Assembly (NCBI GenBank): GCA_964475755.1
Contig: CAYYXR010000001.1
Span: forward strand, 1 to 64,000
Direction of reading: 5' to 3'
Length of the DNA stretch: 64,000 bases
Source: UBA11612 sp964475755
GTDB taxonomy: Bacteria; Pseudomonadota; Alphaproteobacteria; Rhodospirillales; Rhodospirillaceae
The position numbers were made by a program, and so were the translations under genes. Positions 61,833 through 64,000 of the stretch are shown here, piece after piece (the stretch's first letter is position 1; the number at the start of each line of letters is the position of its first letter). The notes below the pieces were generated by a model. The model was given only the letters and a program-made list of their open reading frames with translations, had not been told where the DNA came from and did no database searches.

Positions 61833-62924
61833 ATGCGCTTGAAATCAGCCGCTCTACTTTGGCCCATGCTTCTGACCGGATGCGTTTCGGCAACGGACTC
61901 TGCGCTCACGGGCCCACCCGAAGCCGGATTGGAAAGCGGCAGGATCAGCCCGATCACGTTGGCCGACATGACCGCTTTTGCACTCGTGGATACTCGGGAG
62001 GGCGTACATGAGCCAACGCCCATGAGCGTTGAGAAGACGGCGGACATCTTGAGCACGTTCGATGTGGTGTTCCTGGGAGAGATGCATCGCCACCCGGGCA
62101 ATCACCTGGCGCAGATGCAATTGTTCAGGGCCATTCATGAACGCGCGCCGGAGACGGCCCTGTCCATGGAGCACTTCGAGCGCGACGTGCAACCGGTCGT
62201 GGACAAATACCTGGCCGGAGATATCGGCGAGGCTCCATTCATTTCGGACGCACGGGCTTGGGCGAACTACCGCACGAGCTATCGGCCCTTGGTGGAATAC
62301 GCGAAAGAGCACGGCCTTACCGTGATCGCCGCCAATGCGCCGGAAGACGTGGTGCGGTGCGTGGGATTGGAAGGCGCGGCTTTTTTGGAACGTATGTCTC
62401 CGGATCAACGCAGATGGGTCGCGGCGATCCTGAACACGGGACCCGGAGCCTACCGCGATAAATTTATGGGATTTGTGCAAGGGGACGCGGCTCACGGCGG
62501 CGATCCGGACGCCGCCAAGGAAGATGGGGAGGATGCGACGCCCCAGCCGCCCAGCGAGGGCGCAATGCGCAGCTATGCCGCGCAAGTCACTCGCGACGAC
62601 ACCATGGCCGAATCCATTGCGGATTATTTAACGGCCCACCCCGGACATAAAGTGGTGCACCTGAACGGCTCCTTCCACAGCAATACATTTTTAGGAACGG
62701 TGGAGCGTGTGCAGATGCGCCTGCCGGATGCAAAGATCGCCGTTGTGAGTCCGTACACAGTGAAGTCCGGCGAAGCCGCAGCATTTGACGAAGAGGATAT
62801 GACGCTCGGGACCTTTCTGCTGGTGCTGCGCGAATTGCCCGAAGCTTATGCGTCGGACGAGGAAATGAGCGCGGCGATCAAACGGCAAATGGCGGCTCGG
62901 GAAGAGCGGGTCTGCAAGCTCTAA
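61833..62924 (+). CDS. ChaN-family (heme-binding uptake, Tiki-like fold) lipoprotein
   Basis: This 363-residue protein has a lipoprotein signal ending at LTGC (lipidated Cys17). A domain with VFLGEMHRHPGNHLAQ (near residue 73), ALSMEHFERDVQPV (near residue 112) and a late HLNGSFHSNTF (near 270) follows. These Glu/His positions are the ChaN/DUF399 pattern, a fold related to TIKI metalloproteases and reported to bind heme in ChaN. A Glu/Asp-rich insertion (GDPDAAKEDGEDATPQP) lies between domain parts. It is divergent from mdh and converges on zapE with a three-base gap. Confidence 0.85.
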   Translation: MRLKSAALLWPMLLTGCVSATDSALTGPPEAGLESGRISPITLADMTAFALVDTREGVHEPTPMSVEKTADILSTFDVVFLGEMHRHPGNHLAQMQLFRAIHERAPETALSMEHFERDVQPVVDKYLAGDIGEAPFISDARAWANYRTSYRPLVEYAKEHGLTVIAANAPEDVVRCVGLEGAAFLERMSPDQRRWVAAILNTGPGAYRDKFMGFVQGDAAHGGDPDAAKEDGEDATPQPPSEGAMRSYAAQVTRDDTMAESIADYLTAHPGHKVVHLNGSFHSNTFLGTVERVQMRLPDAKIAVVSPYTVKSGEAAAFDEEDMTLGTFLLVLRELPEAYASDEEMSAAIKRQMAAREERVCKL

Positions 62925-62927
62925 CTG

Positions 62928-64000
62928 TTAAGCGATATGCCGCTGGCGGATATAATCGGCGGCCTGCATCTCGATCAGACGCGAGACCGTGCGCTGAAAT
63001 TCGAAGCCGCCCTCGCTTCCCGAATAAAGCTGATCGGGCAGCGCATCCGCTGAACAAATCAGCGCGGTTCGATGCTCATAAAGCGCATCGATCAGGGTTA
63101 CAAAGCGCCGCGCTTTGTCCTTGTTGTCCTCGTTCATGCGCGGGATGCCCTTAAGGATGACCGTGGCATATTGCGCGGCGATGGCCATGTAGTCGGCCGG
63201 GCCTAGAGGCTGGCCGCAGAGGTCGTTGAAATCGAAGCGCGCGACTTGATGCGCGGCCGCCGGCACTGGAATGCGCCGGCCTTGGACAGAGACATAATCC
63301 GGTCCGGGATCGGCATCGTCAGTTAGCCGCACCCATGCGGCCTCAAGGGCGGCGGAGGCGTTGGCGTCGAGAGGCGCATGATAAACGGCTGCGCCCACCA
63401 GCCGATCGAGGCGGTAGTCGCGCGCGGCTTCCAATTCCAAAAGATCGAGCTTTTCCTTGATCAGATTGATGAACGGCACAAACCGGTCGCGCTGCAATCC
63501 GTCCTTATACAGGTCATCCGGATGGCAGTTGGACGTGGCCACCACCACCACGCCGCGCTCGAACAGCTTCTGAAACAAACGCCCCACGATCATGGCATCG
63601 GCAATATCCCGGACCTCAATCTCATCAAGACACAGCAATGTGGTGTTGTCCGCTATGCCATCGGCCATACCGGGGATGGGGTCGCCCTCATCAGCGTACA
63701 TGGGCATTTGCCGGCGCCGGTGTACCTCGGCATGGATGTCCCGCATGAAGGCATGAAAGTGCACCCGCTCCTTGGCTTCGGTCGGCGCCGTTTCAAAGAA
63801 CAGATTCATCAGCATGGACTTGCCGCGCCCCACACCGCCGTAGAGATATAGGCCGAGCGGCGGCGACGAATCATTGCGCGCTTTTGTTAGACCGAAGCGG
63901 GCCATCCATCCCTTGGCGCCCGATTTAGGGGCGTAGGAGCGCAGCGCATGAGCAAGGCTCGCAAGCTTTTCGGCGGCCAGTTCCTGTACAGGATCAGGTG
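62928..64000 (-). CDS. zapE: Cell division protein ZapE (AFG1-like ATPase), N-terminus cut off
   Basis: The frame is open from the window edge (64000) down to the stop at 62928 and lacks its true start. The visible part begins in the conserved N-terminal QELAAEKLASLAHALRSY helix. Walker A GGVGRGKSMLMN and Walker B LLCLDEIEVRDIADAM, FHAFMRDIHAEVHR, ATSNCHPDDLYKDGLQR and FDFNDLCGQPLG follow. ZapE is an ATPase acting on the Z-ring during constriction. An internal ATG at 63905 is not the start, since the conserved sequence continues upstream. Confidence 0.95.
   Translation of the reverse strand, partial: PDPVQELAAEKLASLAHALRSYAPKSGAKGWMARFGLTKARNDSSPPLGLYLYGGVGRGKSMLMNLFFETAPTEAKERVHFHAFMRDIHAEVHRRRQMPMYADEGDPIPGMADGIADNTTLLCLDEIEVRDIADAMIVGRLFQKLFERGVVVVATSNCHPDDLYKDGLQRDRFVPFINLIKEKLDLLELEAARDYRLDRLVGAAVYHAPLDANASAALEAAWVRLTDDADPGPDYVSVQGRRIPVPAAAHQVARFDFNDLCGQPLGPADYMAIAAQYATVILKGIPRMNEDNKDKARRFVTLIDALYEHRTALICSADALPDQLYSGSEGGFEFQRTVSRLIEMQAADYIRQRHIA

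Overview
The window is a dense bacterial chromosome segment of about 64 kb with almost no spacer DNA. It contains no insertion sequence, prophage or CRISPR array that I can recognise. Several gene orders point to an alphaproteobacterium: rpmH-rnpA-yidD-yidC-engB-argB followed by dapD-dapE-truA; an F1-only ATP synthase operon (atpHAGDC, with no F0 genes); gpmI-envC-ctpA-yibQ-rppH; a mdh-sucC-sucD / sucA-sucB-lpd TCA cluster; and DUF2336 and DUF484 proteins. The content looks Rhodospirillales-like, but the genus cannot be fixed from sequence reading alone.

Layout. 1-6.3 kb: the end of a tRNA-Arg, a frameshifted lipoprotein gene, panC, and a minus-strand operon with a TVP38-family membrane protein, a mercuric-reductase-like flavoprotein and an orphan histidine kinase. 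6.3-17.7 kb: ribosomal protein L34, RNase P protein and the YidD/YidC membrane insertion genes, then EngB, ArgB, a HAD phosphatase and the lysine/diaminopimelate genes dapD-dapE. Facing these are a DUF2336 gene and a PAS-GAF-GGDEF gene, and both appear broken. 17.7-27.5 kb: truA, a GNAT acetyltransferase, fmt, def, a DUF4139 protein, rmuC, a DUF4136 lipoprotein, recR-ybaB-dnaX and the SRP RNA. 27.6-34.6 kb: gpmI, an EnvC-like activator, the CtpA protease, an NTF2-like protein, a YibQ-type protein lacking its metal ligands, and rppH.

34.6-45.9 kb: a ferritin-like diiron protein, the atpHAGDC operon, priA, transaldolase, DUF484 and xerC. 46-48.5 kb: two tandem PhyH-family dioxygenase paralogues. 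48.5-61.7 kb: rhomboid protease, glycosyltransferase, then the 2-oxoglutarate dehydrogenase genes (sucA, sucB, lpd), sucC-sucD and mdh. Three envelope-type genes (TPR, sulfotransferase, PagL-like) sit between the two halves of the TCA cluster. The window ends with a ChaN-family lipoprotein and a truncated zapE.

Most genes are housekeeping: translation, membrane protein insertion, amino acid and pantothenate synthesis, ATP synthesis, the TCA cycle, replication restart and cell separation. The least ordinary parts are three disrupted reading frames (two of them adjacent signalling genes), the flavoprotein-TVP38-kinase operon, the tandem PhyH pair, and the envelope genes inserted into the TCA cluster. 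I did not find a convincing multi-gene system that is clearly undescribed. The strongest candidates are listed as findings.
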